From: Chloroflexota bacterium
Lineage (GTDB): Bacteria > Chloroflexota > Dehalococcoidia > Lucifugimonadales > Lucifugimonadaceae
Reading direction: 5' to 3'
DNA length: 64,000 bases
Assembly (NCBI GenBank): GCA_027618835.1
Contig: JAQCHZ010000006.1
Span: forward strand, 62,001 to 126,000
This document shows positions 36,555-47,006 of this stretch, in pieces; the stretch's first letter is position 1; every line of letters begins with the position of its first letter. A program made the position numbers and the translations under genes. The notes under the pieces are model-generated. The model was not told the DNA's origin and did not search any database. It saw nothing but the letters and a program-made list of their open reading frames with translations.

Positions 36555-36874
36555 TGAATGTTCCTATCGGTTTTCTTTGTGATGGAAGGAATCAGAATCC
36601 TCTGAACGATGTGAATCACCGTGAATCACTCTGGGACTCTGCACATTAACGCAGCCATGATACCGCTGGTTGAACAATCCGTGAATGTCGATTGATAGAC
36701 CGTCGCTGTCGCTATAGATGTCGTTCAATGAGCGCACACGGGCAAAGTCAGCTTTCAAGCTAAGTCGCCGAGCCGTCGCCGTGGTGAACGTGATCCCTCC
36801 ACTTCGTCGGGAAGTGGAACTGCAAGGTGAACGTCGTGAACGAACCACGACATCACTTCCCCCAACACCCGAAT

Positions 36875-36898
36875 TCCCGAGGTCGCCGAGGGATCTGG
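36875..36898. repeat. CCGAGGGATCTGG dispersed repeat, copy A, in a 429-bp gap
   Basis: TCCCGAGGTCGCCGAGGGAT plus CTGG lies in the gap 36555-36983. The same text with two changes is at 43156-43179, and an inverted pair is at 55548-55692. The gap otherwise holds CAGCCAGGAACAATT/CAGCCAG short direct repeats near 36935-36955 and no convincing gene. Confidence 0.7.
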
Positions 36899-36983
36899 TG
36901 CGGGGTCGCGAGCTAGGTCAAATCGAACAATTCAGCCAGGAACAATTCAGCCAGATAGATGAGCCAGGCATCATTCCATACCG

Positions 36984-38852
36984 CTAAATGCGGCCGTTTT
37001 TGGCGGTTCCGCGCTCAAGAGCTCGATCGAGTATGAATGCGGAATTGATCAAAGCAAGATGCGTAAACGCCTGAGGGAAGTTTCCGAGCATGTCGCCGGT
37101 TGGTCCTGTTTCTTCAGCGAATAGACCCAGCGGACTCGCATACCCGAGCATTCGTTCAAACAAGAATCGAGCATCTTCCAATCGACCCAACCTTGTGTAC
37201 GATTCGGCAAGCCAGAAAGTACACATCGTGAACGTGCCCTCTCTACCTTCAAGCCCGTCGGGTGACTCTTCGGGATCGTAGCGATACACAAACGAATCGC
37301 GAGTCAAAGTCTCTTCAATTCGCTTCAAGGTCGAGCTCATCCGAGGATCACGAGGAGATAACGCACCAATGTTCAGCAGCTAAAGCAGCGCCGCATCCAC
37401 CACGTCCGATCCATATGACTGCGTAAAGCTCTGTAGTTCTTCGTTCCAGCCTTTGTCCATGATCTCGCGGAATATCTCGTCCCGAGCCGATATCCACATC
37501 TCTCGATTCGCCGGGAACGATCGCTCGTCGGCAAGTTTTAGGCCTTTGGCGAGTGCGTTCCACGCCATCAATTTAGAGTGAACGAACTGCTTTCGACCGC
37601 CACGAACTTCCCAAATGCCCTCGTCGGGTTGTTGCCAATTGCCAGCGACCCAATCGAGAATTTTCGTAAGCGACATCCACATGTAGTACGAAATCGGCCA
37701 GCCGTGTCGGTTGTAGATGTAGACCGATTCCATCAGCTCACCATAAATATCAAGCTGGAACTGATTGTAGGCGCCATTGCCGATACGTACTGGTTTCGAG
37801 TCTCGATAGCCGCTTAGATGATCGAGAGTTTTCTCTTCTAGATGGTGCTCGCCGTGAATGCCGTACATGATCTGCACTGGCGATTCGGAATTTCCGTTAG
37901 TTTCACGCGTACGCCTTCCGAGCCAGCGCATGAAACCTCGCGCCTCATCGATGTAGCCCATTCGCATGAAGGCATCGATTGTTAGCGCCGCATCTCGTAT
38001 CCAGCAGTAGCGATAATCCCAATTGCGTTTGCCACCGATTTCTTCAGGAAGTGACGCGGTAGGAGCCGCGATGATCGTACCAGTGGGAGAGAACGTTAGA
38101 AGTTTCAAGACGAGGAGTGAACGAATCACATCTTCCCGCCATCGACCCTGATACGTGCACTTGGATACCCAATCACGCCAGAAATCGACAGTCTCTTTGA
38201 ACTGAACATCAGCAGCATCGGAAGTGATTTCAGCTGGCATCCCACCGTTGTTGTCGAGCTGTTCAAGGACGAACGCAATCGACTCACGGTGATCGAGTTT
38301 GAAATCCGCATAAGCAGTGCCATCTTCGACAACAAATTCGCAAGGTGCAGTTAGCGAAATTCGCATACCGCTATCGGACGTGAAAATTACCCCGCCTTGG
38401 ATTTTTTCTACTTGATGACCCGTGCTTGCAAACTCGAATGCTGGCTTGCATTCCATTCGCATACTCGTTTCGCCAAGCAAGCCTTGAACGAGGCGAACAA
38501 CTTTGGATGCTTCACAATCGATTTACGATTGCTCGTCGGTCCACAGATCGTCACCCACAACGTGATCTTCATGAAGCGGCATGAAGTCAGTCACCTGCGC
38601 AGCCGAATGATCGCTGCCGAATCGAGTAATAAGAACGTTCGTTTCGGGGAAGTAAATCTGGCGATTATCTACCGCATCGATGGCCGAAATCGAGAAGCGA
38701 CCACCCTTCTCGTCGTCGAGAAGACTGTTGAATACAGCTGGCGAATCGAAGAACGGCAGGCACAACCAGTCGATCGACCCATCGTTACCGACAAGCGCCG
38801 CTGTGTGCATATTTCCGATGAGACCGTAGTCTTCAATCCGTTTGTATGACAT
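36984..38852 (-). pseudogene. Glycoside hydrolase family 15 (glucoamylase/trehalase-type) with two in-frame stops
   Basis: One continuous frame of 622 codons interrupted by TAA (38525-38523, codon 110) and TAG (37382-37380, codon 491), with no shift. Length and text match GH15: YGLIGNMHTAALVGNDGSID at the start, KRNWDYRYCWIRDAALTIDAF near residue 280 (catalytic-domain hallmark), GAYNQFQLDIYGELMES near 365, KLMAWNALAKGLKLA near 430, and [21 protein letters not shown] near 550. GH15 includes glucoamylases and bacterial alpha,alpha-trehalases; its divergent placement from the OtsA-OtsB gene (38.8 versus 39.6 kb) suggests a trehalase. Either a decaying gene or two sequence errors; both stops are one base from sense codons. 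Confidence 0.75.
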
Positions 38853-39080
38853 ATATTTTCGTTGCGCTAATTACCTGCCGACAGTGACGACAGAATGTGC
38901 TGAAATGACTTTGCACAAACGAGTTTCAAGTGGCTATTCATGAATGGCAACTCTAATTCGTCGGGGTACAGAAAATGGCGCATGTACGTCATCTGGGTTG
39001 AATTCGACACTGGTACAATTCCTAATCAATGCCGCAACCAAGATTGCAGCGAACTATCCTCTACACGCGGGAGCATCACA

Positions 39081-39497
39081 ATGCTCACAAATGTCATCTC
39101 AATACAAGCCAAAGGCTCGCTTACAGCTCTACTACTCACAATTCTCGTGCTCGCAATCACTGCTTGTGGTGCTTCGACATTAGACGAAGGAACTTGGGTA
39201 GTACACGATATTGAGTTCTCTCCTCACCCCGACAGCGTGTTTTACGTTTTGGAGAAGAAATCTCCGTTTGGTGAGCTCGAAAAATTCGAAGACTCGCAGG
39301 GTTACCAACGTATATGTCTAATGCTTGAGTTCACAGAGGATTCTTCAGGCAGTTCTGATGGCGAGAAGCTCTACACATCGCGCACTGTCGAGGACGCCGA
39401 ATGGCGGTTGTGTCGTGAATATGTAGAGACAGACAAGCCAAAATTCGTGTCGGATTCGATTCCCGCCGAACTTAGAAAAGAGTTTGGGCTCGATTAA
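39081..39497 (+). CDS. Small lipoprotein, unknown function
   Basis: A 138-residue protein starting at ATG 39081, chosen because GGGAG lies eight bases upstream and because it places a signal peptide at the N-terminus: basic start, hydrophobic LTALLLTILVLAI, then lipobox ITAC. The frame is open further upstream but that part lacks a ribosome site. The mature part is acidic, with VYYVL-like beta text (DSVFYVLEKKSPFGELEKF) and two Cys (RICLMLEF, WRLCREY) that could form a disulfide. No family recognised. It precedes the OtsA-OtsB gene by 102 bp. Confidence 0.65.
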   Translation: MLTNVISIQAKGSLTALLLTILVLAITACGASTLDEGTWVVHDIEFSPHPDSVFYVLEKKSPFGELEKFEDSQGYQRICLMLEFTEDSSGSSDGEKLYTSRTVEDAEWRLCREYVETDKPKFVSDSIPAELRKEFGLD

Positions 39498-39598
39498 CCC
39501 CGAGTCACGTTCGGGAAGCGTCCTAAACTCGAATGAATCATCGAGCGCCTGTGGTACGCTCCGGGTCATTCTCTAAACAGGGTGGAGCGGAGTACCAC

Positions 39599-41776
39599 AT
39601 GGGTCGATTGATCCTCGTTTCGAACCGGCTGCCGGTCACAATTCAAGATGATGCGAACGACCAAAAGGTCAATCGCAGTTCTGGCGGTCTCGTCGCCGGT
39701 CTAGACCCACTCCATCTCAACGGCGATGGTATTTGGATCGGATATCCGGGAACCGCTCCCGACGAAAAGGCGGGCAAGATCCTAGCCGATATGCGACTCG
39801 AACCGGTCGCAATTCCAGATTCCGAGTACGCCGGGTACTACGAAGGATTCTCGAACGGCGCGGTCTGGCCGTTGTTCCATTATTTATTGGAGCGTTGCGA
39901 TTTTTATCCTGCCGCGTTCGAAGATTACAAGCGAGTCAACGAACGATTCGCCGAGAAGATTCTCGAACACGCCAAAGACGACGATACGATCTGGATACAC
40001 GACTATCAGCTGATGCTCGTGCCCACCATGCTTCGTGAAAAGCTACCGGGTGCTCGAATCGGATTCTTCTTACACATTCCGTTCCCTTCTTCGGAAGTAT
40101 TCCGAGTGATGCCGCAACGAGAAGAACTGCTACGAGGCCTTCTTGGTGCCGACCTGATCGGCGTGCACACATTCGAATACGCCGATAACCTCACAAGGTC
40201 GTTCAGGCGTGTTCTTGGCCACGAATCTCGCCAGGGTGTTGTGAATTTATCGGGGCGCAAAGTGCGCGTTGAGGCGCACCCGCTCGGAATCGATGTCGAA
40301 AGCCAGCGGAATGCTGCATTTTCCGATGACGCAGAGCAAATTCTCACTCAATACAAACGGAACATTGGGGATGCTCAGGTGATTCTCGGAGTCGACCGCC
40401 TCGACTACACCAAAGGCCTCCCAATCAAGCTTGAGGCCTTCAAGTATTTACTCGATCGAGAACCACGGTGGCGAGAAGGTGCTGTGCTGATCCAAGTTGC
40501 AGTTCCATCTCGAGAAAACATCGGTAGCTATCGCGACCAGAAGTCGGAAGTCGAACGACTCGTTGGCGAAATAAACGGTCTTTACGGCAGAGCGGGTCAC
40601 ACACCGATTAAGTACATATACGGTTCCGTATCTCCAGCCGAGTTGGGGGCGCTATATCGACTCGCAGACGTTGCACTCGTATCACCAATCAGAGATGGTC
40701 TAAATCTCGTTGCGAAGGAATATGTGGCGATCAGAGACGATGGTGCCGGAGTGCTGGTTCTAAGCGAATTCGCCGGAGCAGCAACCGAATTAGGCGAGGC
40801 GCTTCGCATAAACCCGTGGGACGTTCGAGGTACTGCCGATCAAATCGAACGTGCGCTCGATATGGGATTTGGCGAACGCAACGAACGAATGGCTCCTATG
40901 CACCGACGGGTTGTCGAAAACAACGTTCACCTATGGGTGAGTCGTTTCGTGCGATCGCTGGGTACGCCGAAAAACGAAATTTCAGCAACTCCACCGATGC
41001 TCGCTTCAAGCACCCTTGCTGAATCGCTGGCTAGCGCGTTCGCTAAAGCAGAAAATCCATTAATCATGCTCGACTACGACGGCACACTGCGAGAGTTCAC
41101 CGTTCGACACGATGAGGCGAGTCCAACTGACGAAATTTTGAATCTTGTCGCCAGTTTGAGTTCACTCCGTGACACGAGTGTGTACATCAACACCGGACGT
41201 GATCGAAACACGATCGGCGATTGGTTCGAAGGTGTCGATGTATCGCTGATAGCCGAGCACGGGTTATGGACGAAAGAAAAAGGGCAGCCGAACTGGGAGA
41301 GAGCCTGTGAGGAACCCGATCTTTCGTGGCAGGCCGAGGCCATGCGAATTCTGGAAGACTACAAATCTCGAACTCCGGGCGTTCAGATCGAGAAGAAATC
41401 ATCAGGTCTTGTCTGGCACTACCGAGAAGCTGAAGCTGATATCGGCGAATTTCAATCACTCGCCCTAACCACGCATCTTGAGAACACTCTGGCCGGAGCA
41501 CCGGTCGAGATTCTGACGGGTTCAAAGATCGTCGAAATCAGACAGTATGGAATCGATAAAGGACGCGCTTATAGTCACGTCGCTTCTACCACCGGTCCGT
41601 ACGATTTCGTATTGGCAATCGGCGATGATCGTACAGACGAAGACCTGTTCGCTGCAATAGGTGAAGACGGATACACGGTTCATGTGGGTCCGGGCGGATC
41701 AATTGCCGCTTCATCACTACATTCACCGTCATCAGTCCGACGTTTCCTCGCACTACTAGTCAAAGCACGCTCTTAG
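39599..41776 (+). CDS. Bifunctional trehalose-6-phosphate synthase/phosphatase (OtsA-OtsB fusion)
   Basis: A 725-residue fusion. Residues 1-460 are a GT20 glycosyltransferase: [64 protein letters not shown], and [17 protein letters not shown], joining UDP/GDP-glucose with glucose-6-phosphate. Residues 485-725 are a HAD-type OtsB phosphatase: [11 protein letters not shown] (nucleophile Asp), [16 protein letters not shown]. The product is trehalose, an osmolyte and stress protectant. The ATG at 39599 ([11 protein letters not shown]) is preferred over the upstream open frame because it coincides with the family start and follows GGAG. Fused OtsAB is common in eukaryotes and known in some bacteria. 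Close to the broken GH15 gene. Confidence 0.95.
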   Translation: MGRLILVSNRLPVTIQDDANDQKVNRSSGGLVAGLDPLHLNGDGIWIGYPGTAPDEKAGKILADMRLEPVAIPDSEYAGYYEGFSNGAVWPLFHYLLERCDFYPAAFEDYKRVNERFAEKILEHAKDDDTIWIHDYQLMLVPTMLREKLPGARIGFFLHIPFPSSEVFRVMPQREELLRGLLGADLIGVHTFEYADNLTRSFRRVLGHESRQGVVNLSGRKVRVEAHPLGIDVESQRNAAFSDDAEQILTQYKRNIGDAQVILGVDRLDYTKGLPIKLEAFKYLLDREPRWREGAVLIQVAVPSRENIGSYRDQKSEVERLVGEINGLYGRAGHTPIKYIYGSVSPAELGALYRLADVALVSPIRDGLNLVAKEYVAIRDDGAGVLVLSEFAGAATELGEALRINPWDVRGTADQIERALDMGFGERNERMAPMHRRVVENNVHLWVSRFVRSLGTPKNEISATPPMLASSTLAESLASAFAKAENPLIMLDYDGTLREFTVRHDEASPTDEILNLVASLSSLRDTSVYINTGRDRNTIGDWFEGVDVSLIAEHGLWTKEKGQPNWERACEEPDLSWQAEAMRILEDYKSRTPGVQIEKKSSGLVWHYREAEADIGEFQSLALTTHLENTLAGAPVEILTGSKIVEIRQYGIDKGRAYSHVASTTGPYDFVLAIGDDRTDEDLFAAIGEDGYTVHVGPGGSIAASSLHSPSSVRRFLALLVKARS

Positions 41777-41801
41777 CGGCGCCGAGTATAATCCCCTCAT
41801 C

Positions 41802-43019
41802 ATGAAAATCACCGACATCAAAACCCACGTCATCATGCCAATTCCGGGTCTCGCATGGCTCTTTGTCGAAGTTGAAACCGACGAAGGCGTATCAGGCCTC
41901 GGCGAATGCACCGATTACGCCGTGAACAGCCATCTCGTTCGAGGAATTGAAGCTATCAAACCGCTTGTTGTTGGTTCCGATCCCAAGAACATCGAAGAAA
42001 TTTGGCAGCGCATATTCCACGTGAACTCCGACCTCAACGGTCGGGGTTACATATCTCACCTGATCAGCGCAATCGATATCGCACTTTGGGACATCAAAGG
42101 CAAAGTTCTCGGAGTGCCCATCTACGATCTGCTGGGAGGTGCGGTTCGCGAAAGCGTTTCGCTCTACACGCACGTTCGTGACATCAGCGCGGGCCAGGGC
42201 ATCGAAGTAATGCAAGAAGAGGCCCGGCTAACGATGGCGGCTGGGTACAAAGCGATCAAGACCGATCCGTTCCCGTCACGACGGACGATGGGCGAAACGT
42301 TCTACGGCGCAAACATGGTCGAACGTATGGATCCAAAAGGAATTGCAGAAGCCGTCGAATGGATGGAAGCGCTTCGAGAAACAGTTGGACCCGACTACGA
42401 GATTCTCGTCGACGCCCATGCGCGAATGGACGTTGCATCGGCGATAAAGGCCGCCAATGCCATCGAACATATCGACCTTGTTTGGTTTGAAGAGCCAACT
42501 CACGTTGAAAACCACAACGCACTTCGTCAGATTCGCGAAAACACGAACGTTCCATTGTGTGTCGGCGAACGACATTTCACACGCTGGGACTACGACGAGA
42601 TATTGCGAGATCGCTTAGTAGATTTCATCATGCCCGACATTGCGTGGTGCGGCGGCATAAGCGAAATCCGACGCATCGCTTCGATGGCTGAAATTCAGTA
42701 CATCAACGTCAGCCCGCACGATGCACTCGGACCAGTCGCAATCGCCGCATCATTCCAAGCTTCTATCGCAATTCCAAACCTCTACCGAGAAGAGTGCCTA
42801 CATACGTGGTTCGAGACCTTCGAGAAGATCATTACGCCGATGTTTGACGTGCGGGATGGTTCGATATTCCCGAATGGTCGCCCCGGGCTCGGAATCGAAC
42901 TAATTCCAGAGGCATTGGAAGAGTTTGCAATCGACGTCGACTCTCCTGAAGCTCAGCCCGGTTGGTGGAACAACGCACACAAAGCCACCGGAGCTTGGGC
43001 AACAGCCGACAACGAATGA
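41802..43019 (+). CDS. Enolase-superfamily dehydratase/racemase, MR-MLE type (paralog 1)
   Basis: A 405-residue mandelate racemase/muconate lactonizing family member. N-terminal cap: MKITDIKTHVIMPIPG. Barrel: YISHLISAIDIALWDIKGK near residue 85, KAIKTDP near 150, ILVDAHARMD near 202 (metal Asp), LVWFEEPTHVEN near 226 (metal Glu), LCVGERHFTRWDY near 250 (metal Glu), and INVSPHDALGPV near 303 (His base). These fit an acid-sugar dehydratase of the galactonate-dehydratase-like subgroup. A TATAAT box ends nine bases before the ATG and no ribosome site is seen, suggesting a leaderless transcript. It starts 25 bp after the OtsA-OtsB stop. Confidence 0.9.
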   Translation: MKITDIKTHVIMPIPGLAWLFVEVETDEGVSGLGECTDYAVNSHLVRGIEAIKPLVVGSDPKNIEEIWQRIFHVNSDLNGRGYISHLISAIDIALWDIKGKVLGVPIYDLLGGAVRESVSLYTHVRDISAGQGIEVMQEEARLTMAAGYKAIKTDPFPSRRTMGETFYGANMVERMDPKGIAEAVEWMEALRETVGPDYEILVDAHARMDVASAIKAANAIEHIDLVWFEEPTHVENHNALRQIRENTNVPLCVGERHFTRWDYDEILRDRLVDFIMPDIAWCGGISEIRRIASMAEIQYINVSPHDALGPVAIAASFQASIAIPNLYREECLHTWFETFEKIITPMFDVRDGSIFPNGRPGLGIELIPEALEEFAIDVDSPEAQPGWWNNAHKATGAWATADNE

Positions 43020-43155
43020 CTGCGTGCCATAGGCACGATTTATGAGAGTTAGGCTGAGCGAAGGCTGAATCGGATCACACGTTCCGCTGAATGATGCACG
43101 GCAGGCATTAAACGCCGAACGCCGCCAGAAAACGCCCACATACGAACAACTGACT

Positions 43156-43179
43156 TCCCGAGGCCGCCGAGGGATCTGG
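43156..43179. repeat. CCGAGGGATCTGG dispersed repeat, copy B, in a 337-bp gap
   Basis: TCCCGAGGCCGCCGAGGGAT plus CTGG, 22 of 24 or more bases identical to the copy at 36875-36898. The rest of the gap 43020-43356 shows no gene. Confidence 0.7.
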
Positions 43180-43356
43180 GACGAGGTCGCGCCCAAAGCC
43201 AATATCTAACAACCCAGCCACTTCACCCCAGCGCTCATCTCTCACGACGATTTCACATCGCTTAGTGCGCGCTGGACATAAACTTCCGAACAGTTTTACA
43301 CTTGGGTTGAACGATTTGATTCGATTCAGCACGAAAATAAGCGATCGGATAATGAT

Positions 43357-44720
43357 GTGGTTGATCAGAAACAGAAAAAATTCCTGCTTTCCGAAAGTGA
43401 CATTCCGAAGCAGTGGTACAAAGCCCCGACCTCCCAACGCCTTTGTCGCCACCGCTACATCCGGGAACACTAGAACCAGCAGGCCCTGCCGATCTCGCAC
43501 CTCTCTTCCCGATGGAATTGATCATGCAAGAGGTTAGCCAAGATCGTTGGATCGATATTCCAGACCCCGTCCGTGAAATGTACCGAATGTGGCGACCCAC
43601 CCCGCTGATTCGAGCGACCGGACTCGAAAAAGCGCTCGGCACTCCCGCCAAAATTTTCTACAAATACGAAGGCGTCAGCCCCGTTGGAAGCCACAAGCCC
43701 AACACGGCGGTTGCTCAGGCGTACTACAACAAAATCGAAGGCACGAAGCGAATCGTCACCGAAACCGGAGCTGGACAATGGGGCAGCGCGCTGTCTTACG
43801 CCTGTCAGCAGTTCGGGATCGAAGCCAAGGTTTACATGGTGAAGGCAAGTTACGACCAGAAGCCTTATCGCAAATCGATGATGCAGACATGGGGCGGAAC
43901 GGTCACCCCAAGCCCTAGCGAAGAGACCGAAGCGGGTCGATCAATACTGGCGGGAGATCCAAACTCACCAGGATCACTCGGAATCGCAATCTCAGAAGCC
44001 GTCGAAGTCGCTGCGCAGAACGACGACACCAAATACTCTCTTGGTTCCGTGCTTAATCACGTTCTGATGCACCAGACCGTAATCGGACAGGAAGCCATTC
44101 TTCAGATGGAAATGGCCGACGCTTACCCCGACATCGTGATCGGTTGCGCCGGAGGCGGATCAAACCTCGCCGGTATTTCGTTCCCGTTCATCGCCGACAA
44201 GCTGGCTGGCAAGACCAACACCAGATTCATCGCTGTCGAACCTGAAGCTTCGCCTTCGCTAACGAAGGGCGAGTTCACTTAAGACTTTGGCGACGCAATC
44301 GGGACAACTCCTCTGTTCAAAATGCACACGCTTGGTCACACGTTCGTTCCGAATCCGATTCACGCTGGTGGTCTTCGGTATCACGGCATGGCTCCGCTGG
44401 TTAGCGCTCTGTTCGACGCAGGCGTGTACGAGGCGAGGGCATACCACCATAACGCCTGCTTCGAGGCAGCGGTTCTGTTTGCAAGCACAGAAGGAATCAT
44501 CCCTGCTCCTGAGCCGACGCACGCAATAAAGGCAGCAATCGACGAGGCACTGGTAGCCAAGGAGACTGGCGAGGAGAAAAACATCTTGTTCCACCTCTGT
44601 GGTCACGGTCATTTGGATCTCTCGGCGTACGACAGTTACTTCTCTGGCGATATGGTCGACTACGCACTGCCATCAGAAGCAATTGCAGAGGCAATGAAGA
44701 GCGTTCCAAGAATCGGATAG
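43357..44720 (+). pseudogene. TrpB2-type tryptophan synthase beta with a frameshift and an in-frame TAA
   Basis: PLP enzyme of the long TrpB2 (TrpEb_2) subgroup, about 455 codons if repaired. The N-terminus [17 protein letters not shown] is in one frame and [20 protein letters not shown] continues in another, so a base is missing near 43417-43424. Then [39 protein letters not shown] (PLP Lys in HKPN), [24 protein letters not shown]. At 44280-44282 TAA replaces the expected Tyr codon in GEFT-x-DFGD, after which THTLGH-like text, [13 protein letters not shown] and CGHGHLDL follow in frame. The start is a GTG at 43357, tentative. TrpB2 makes tryptophan from indole and serine. The two lesions would abolish activity unless they are sequence errors. 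Confidence 0.8.
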
Positions 44721-44752
44721 TTTTCAAAAATCGGCTTACATAGCTGAATAAG

Positions 44753-44784
44753 AAAATGGGTCGACTTTGGTCGCCCCATTTTTA
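44753..44784 (+). terminator. Rho-independent terminator after trpB2
   Basis: AAAATGGG (44753-44760) pairs with CCCATTTT, with an inner CGAC/GTCG pair, followed by T's. It is 32 bp after the trpB2 stop. Confidence 0.75.
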
Positions 44785-44973
44785 TTTGGTCTTGTGAGCT
44801 CACATCGAGCACTGTCGTGCTGAATTCATTCCTGCCCTGAGTAAAGCCGAACGGGTTCAGTATCAAACGTCGACACGCCGACTATCGAGGGCTCTAGTGA
44901 AAGAAAAGCACACGAGTGTGCTGATAGAGTGGCGTGCTGCGAATCGTTCACAAACTATCGAGAGTTGAATCAC

Positions 44974-45903
44974 TTGGCGTACACCCATATCTTTGCCGGA
45001 AACTCATTTGACCGAGGCGACCACGAGCGCCGAGACGAAGAGCTACTGAAGAAGATGATTCGGCAAGCCAACACGAAGCTGCTGCCGTTCCACAAACTGC
45101 AACCTTTGGTTAAACGAAGCCCTGACGCTGAACTCGCATGGATCGGTCACGACTTTCTCGACGGTCTTCCCGAAGAGGCTGGTGGACCAAAATTTCTAGG
45201 ATTCGACGAAGATCGAAATCCGCACTTTGCTGTCGACATTTCAGCTGTCGAAGATCCTTCAGGAATCGCTTCTTTGGCTTCAGGAGCCACTTTCGAAGAC
45301 GGCCGTTCCGCGGCAACCGATATTCCGCAGGATCAATCAGGAATTCTTGCTCAAGCCAGAGCCAATCTGAACTGGCATTCGCAGCACCGATACTGTTCAG
45401 CTTGCGGAACTGAATCCCAAAGCTTTCGTGGCGGGCTTATGCGCCAATGCCCGAACTGCAATTCGCAGCACTTTCCTCGAACCGATCCTGTCGCAATCAT
45501 GCTCGTTTACAAGGGCGATAGGTGCGTGATGGGCCAGACGCTCGCACGTCAGAACTCGACTTTCTACTCATGCCTCGCAGGATTCATGGACCAGGGCGAA
45601 GCGATCGAAGAGGGTGTTCGGCGCGAAGTCATGGAAGAGGCGGGGCTAAAAGTAGGCAACGTGACTTACCACTCGTCACAGCCGTGGCCGTTCCCGTCAT
45701 CACTAATGATCGGCTGCCACGCTGAAGCGATTTCCGAGGAGATCGTGGTTGATCCGGGCGAAATGGCCGACGTTCGCTGGTTCACAAAGGACGAAGTTAA
45801 GCTCGCACTCGAAGACAAGCTTGAAGGCGTAAACATTCCCGGACCAATCGCCATCGCCCACCACCTGATCAAGTCATGGGCGTACGACACCGCGAATATT
45901 TAG
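44974..45903 (+). CDS. nudC: NADH pyrophosphatase, NudC-type Nudix hydrolase
   Basis: Hydrolyses NAD(H) to NMN(H) and AMP, and in E. coli removes NAD caps from RNA. About 309 aa. N-terminal domain starts AYTHIFAGNSFDRG; the zinc ribbon is CSACG...CPNCNS near residue 132; the Nudix box is GFMDQGEAIEEGVRREVMEEAG near residues 190-211 (quoted here as GEAIEEGVRREVMEEAG); the NudC hallmark SQPWPFPSSLM follows. TTG at 44974 is favoured as start because GAGAG lies nine bases upstream; the frame is open from a GTG at 44929. The stop is directly followed by the ATG of an acetyltransferase gene, implying an operon. Confidence 0.9.
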   Translation: MAYTHIFAGNSFDRGDHERRDEELLKKMIRQANTKLLPFHKLQPLVKRSPDAELAWIGHDFLDGLPEEAGGPKFLGFDEDRNPHFAVDISAVEDPSGIASLASGATFEDGRSAATDIPQDQSGILAQARANLNWHSQHRYCSACGTESQSFRGGLMRQCPNCNSQHFPRTDPVAIMLVYKGDRCVMGQTLARQNSTFYSCLAGFMDQGEAIEEGVRREVMEEAGLKVGNVTYHSSQPWPFPSSLMIGCHAEAISEEIVVDPGEMADVRWFTKDEVKLALEDKLEGVNIPGPIAIAHHLIKSWAYDTANI

Positions 45904-46347
45904 ATGGAAATTCGACTGGCGGTTTCAAGCGAAGAAGTACGGGTTGTCGAGATGATCAACGAACTTATCGTCGAGCTTGGCGGGTCAGCTTTGCCGGTGA
46001 TCGAAGCCGCCTAAACCGCTAGATTGTTCATAAATGGCGAGCTAAAAGGCGCGGTGATCGTTGCGGAGCAGGACGACGAACTGGTCGGAGTTTGCACGCT
46101 GACATTCCAGCCTTCGATTCGAACTTCAGGCAACTACGCGACTATTCAAGAAATGTACGTAGCGCCTAAGTTCAGAAGTGCGAAAATTGGCGCTGAACTA
46201 ATCGAAAATGCGAAAACTATCGCCGCAGATGCTGGATGCCCGATGGTAGAACTCAGTACGCCTCCGAACGACGAGCGAGCGGAAATTTTCTATAGAAATG
46301 TCGGCTTCACACAGGTCGGCGTACGAATGCGGCGCGAGTTCGAGTAG
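45904..46347 (+). pseudogene. GNAT acetyltransferase with an in-frame TAA
   Basis: GCN5-related N-acetyltransferase. The frame begins ATG at 45904, immediately after the nudC stop, reads MEIRLAVSSEEVRVVEMINE and stops at TAA 46012-46014 (codon 37), then continues in frame with TARLFINGELKGAVIVAEQDD, LVGVCTLTFQPSIR, ATIQEMYVAPKFRSAKIGAEL (acetyl-CoA loop R-x-x-x-I-G) and AEIFYRNVGFTQVG. Total 147 codons, a normal GNAT length, so the TAA is most likely a point lesion (or error) rather than a gene boundary. Restart downstream at ATG-less text is unlikely. The substrate is unknown. Confidence 0.7.
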
Positions 46348-46482
46348 CTACTTACCAGCTTCTGTTGGGTTGGCATCGCGCAGTGTCATGCTGAACTCGA
46401 TTCAGTATCGTTGACTTGCCTTCACGATCTACCGCCTCAGCCGACCAGCTGCCCGAAACGGCGATATGCTCCGGTCGAACGT

Positions 46483-46505
46483 GATTCTGAATCTAGTCCA
46501 GAATG
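46483..46505. repeat. CTGAA-type dispersed palindrome
   Basis: ATTCTG and CAGAAT flank a short loop, followed by GACAG; a degraded sibling (CATGCTGAACTCGATTCAG) lies about 85 bp earlier. Both sit in the 185-bp gap between the GNAT and VOC genes. Confidence 0.55.
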
Positions 46506-46532
46506 ACAGTGTCGAAAACGTGCCACTCGCAC

Positions 46533-46964
46533 CTACTCGATGAATTCGAGCCAGTTACCTTCGGGGTCACGTGCGTAGACGATTCCGTGCCTGCTGCCAT
46601 CGTCATTTTGGCGAATGATCGGGTCGGTCACGAACTCGACGCCCTTCTCCGACAGATCAGCGTGCGTCTTCTCGATATCGACGACATTAAAACAGATGTG
46701 ATTCGTACCTACTCGAGTCATATCATCGTCTCGACCAACTGACTCAGGTTCGTGATATTTCACAAGCTCGATTCGGTGTCCATCTGCGAATCCAACGAAA
46801 ATCAACGTTCGACGTGAACCCAGTATTCCTGTGTGATTGCCTTCAGGTGGAGCGTTCGAATCACCTCGACTGAGTTCGGTCAAGCCCAGATCATTGCAAT
46901 AGAAATCGACCATCAGATCGAGATTATTAACAACGATCCCTGTGTGATTGAATCCTGAAACCAA
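46533..46964 (-). CDS. VOC-superfamily (glyoxalase/extradiol dioxygenase-like) protein
   Basis: A 143-residue two-module vicinal-oxygen-chelate protein. First module: FNHTGIVVNNLDLMVDFYCNDLG, with the metal His near residue 7, and RIELVKYHEP with a Glu near 75. Second module: THICFNVVDIEKTHADLSEKG with His near 90, and IVYARDPEGNWLEFIE with the C-terminal Glu. This is the typical set of four metal ligands. Such proteins include methylmalonyl-CoA epimerases, lactoylglutathione lyases and antibiotic-binding proteins; sequence alone does not choose between them. It lies 42 bp upstream of the dipeptidase pseudogene on the same strand. Confidence 0.85.
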   Translation of the reverse strand: MVSGFNHTGIVVNNLDLMVDFYCNDLGLTELSRGDSNAPPEGNHTGILGSRRTLIFVGFADGHRIELVKYHEPESVGRDDDMTRVGTNHICFNVVDIEKTHADLSEKGVEFVTDPIIRQNDDGSRHGIVYARDPEGNWLEFIE

Positions 46965-47006
46965 TTACTTTTCCTGTTCGTTCTTGAGCACAAGTTGAAC
47001 CAGCGT

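Noticed and set aside
36564-36848. A 94-codon minus-strand open frame in the gap before the YjhG-type gene
   Set aside because: Arg/Ser-rich composition, no ribosome site and no domain-like text; it looks like chance open frame.
23663-46014. A reassigned genetic code (TAA or TAG read as sense)
   Set aside because: Many intact genes end properly with TAA, TAG and TGA, and interruptions involve all three codons at single sites, so reassignment does not explain them.
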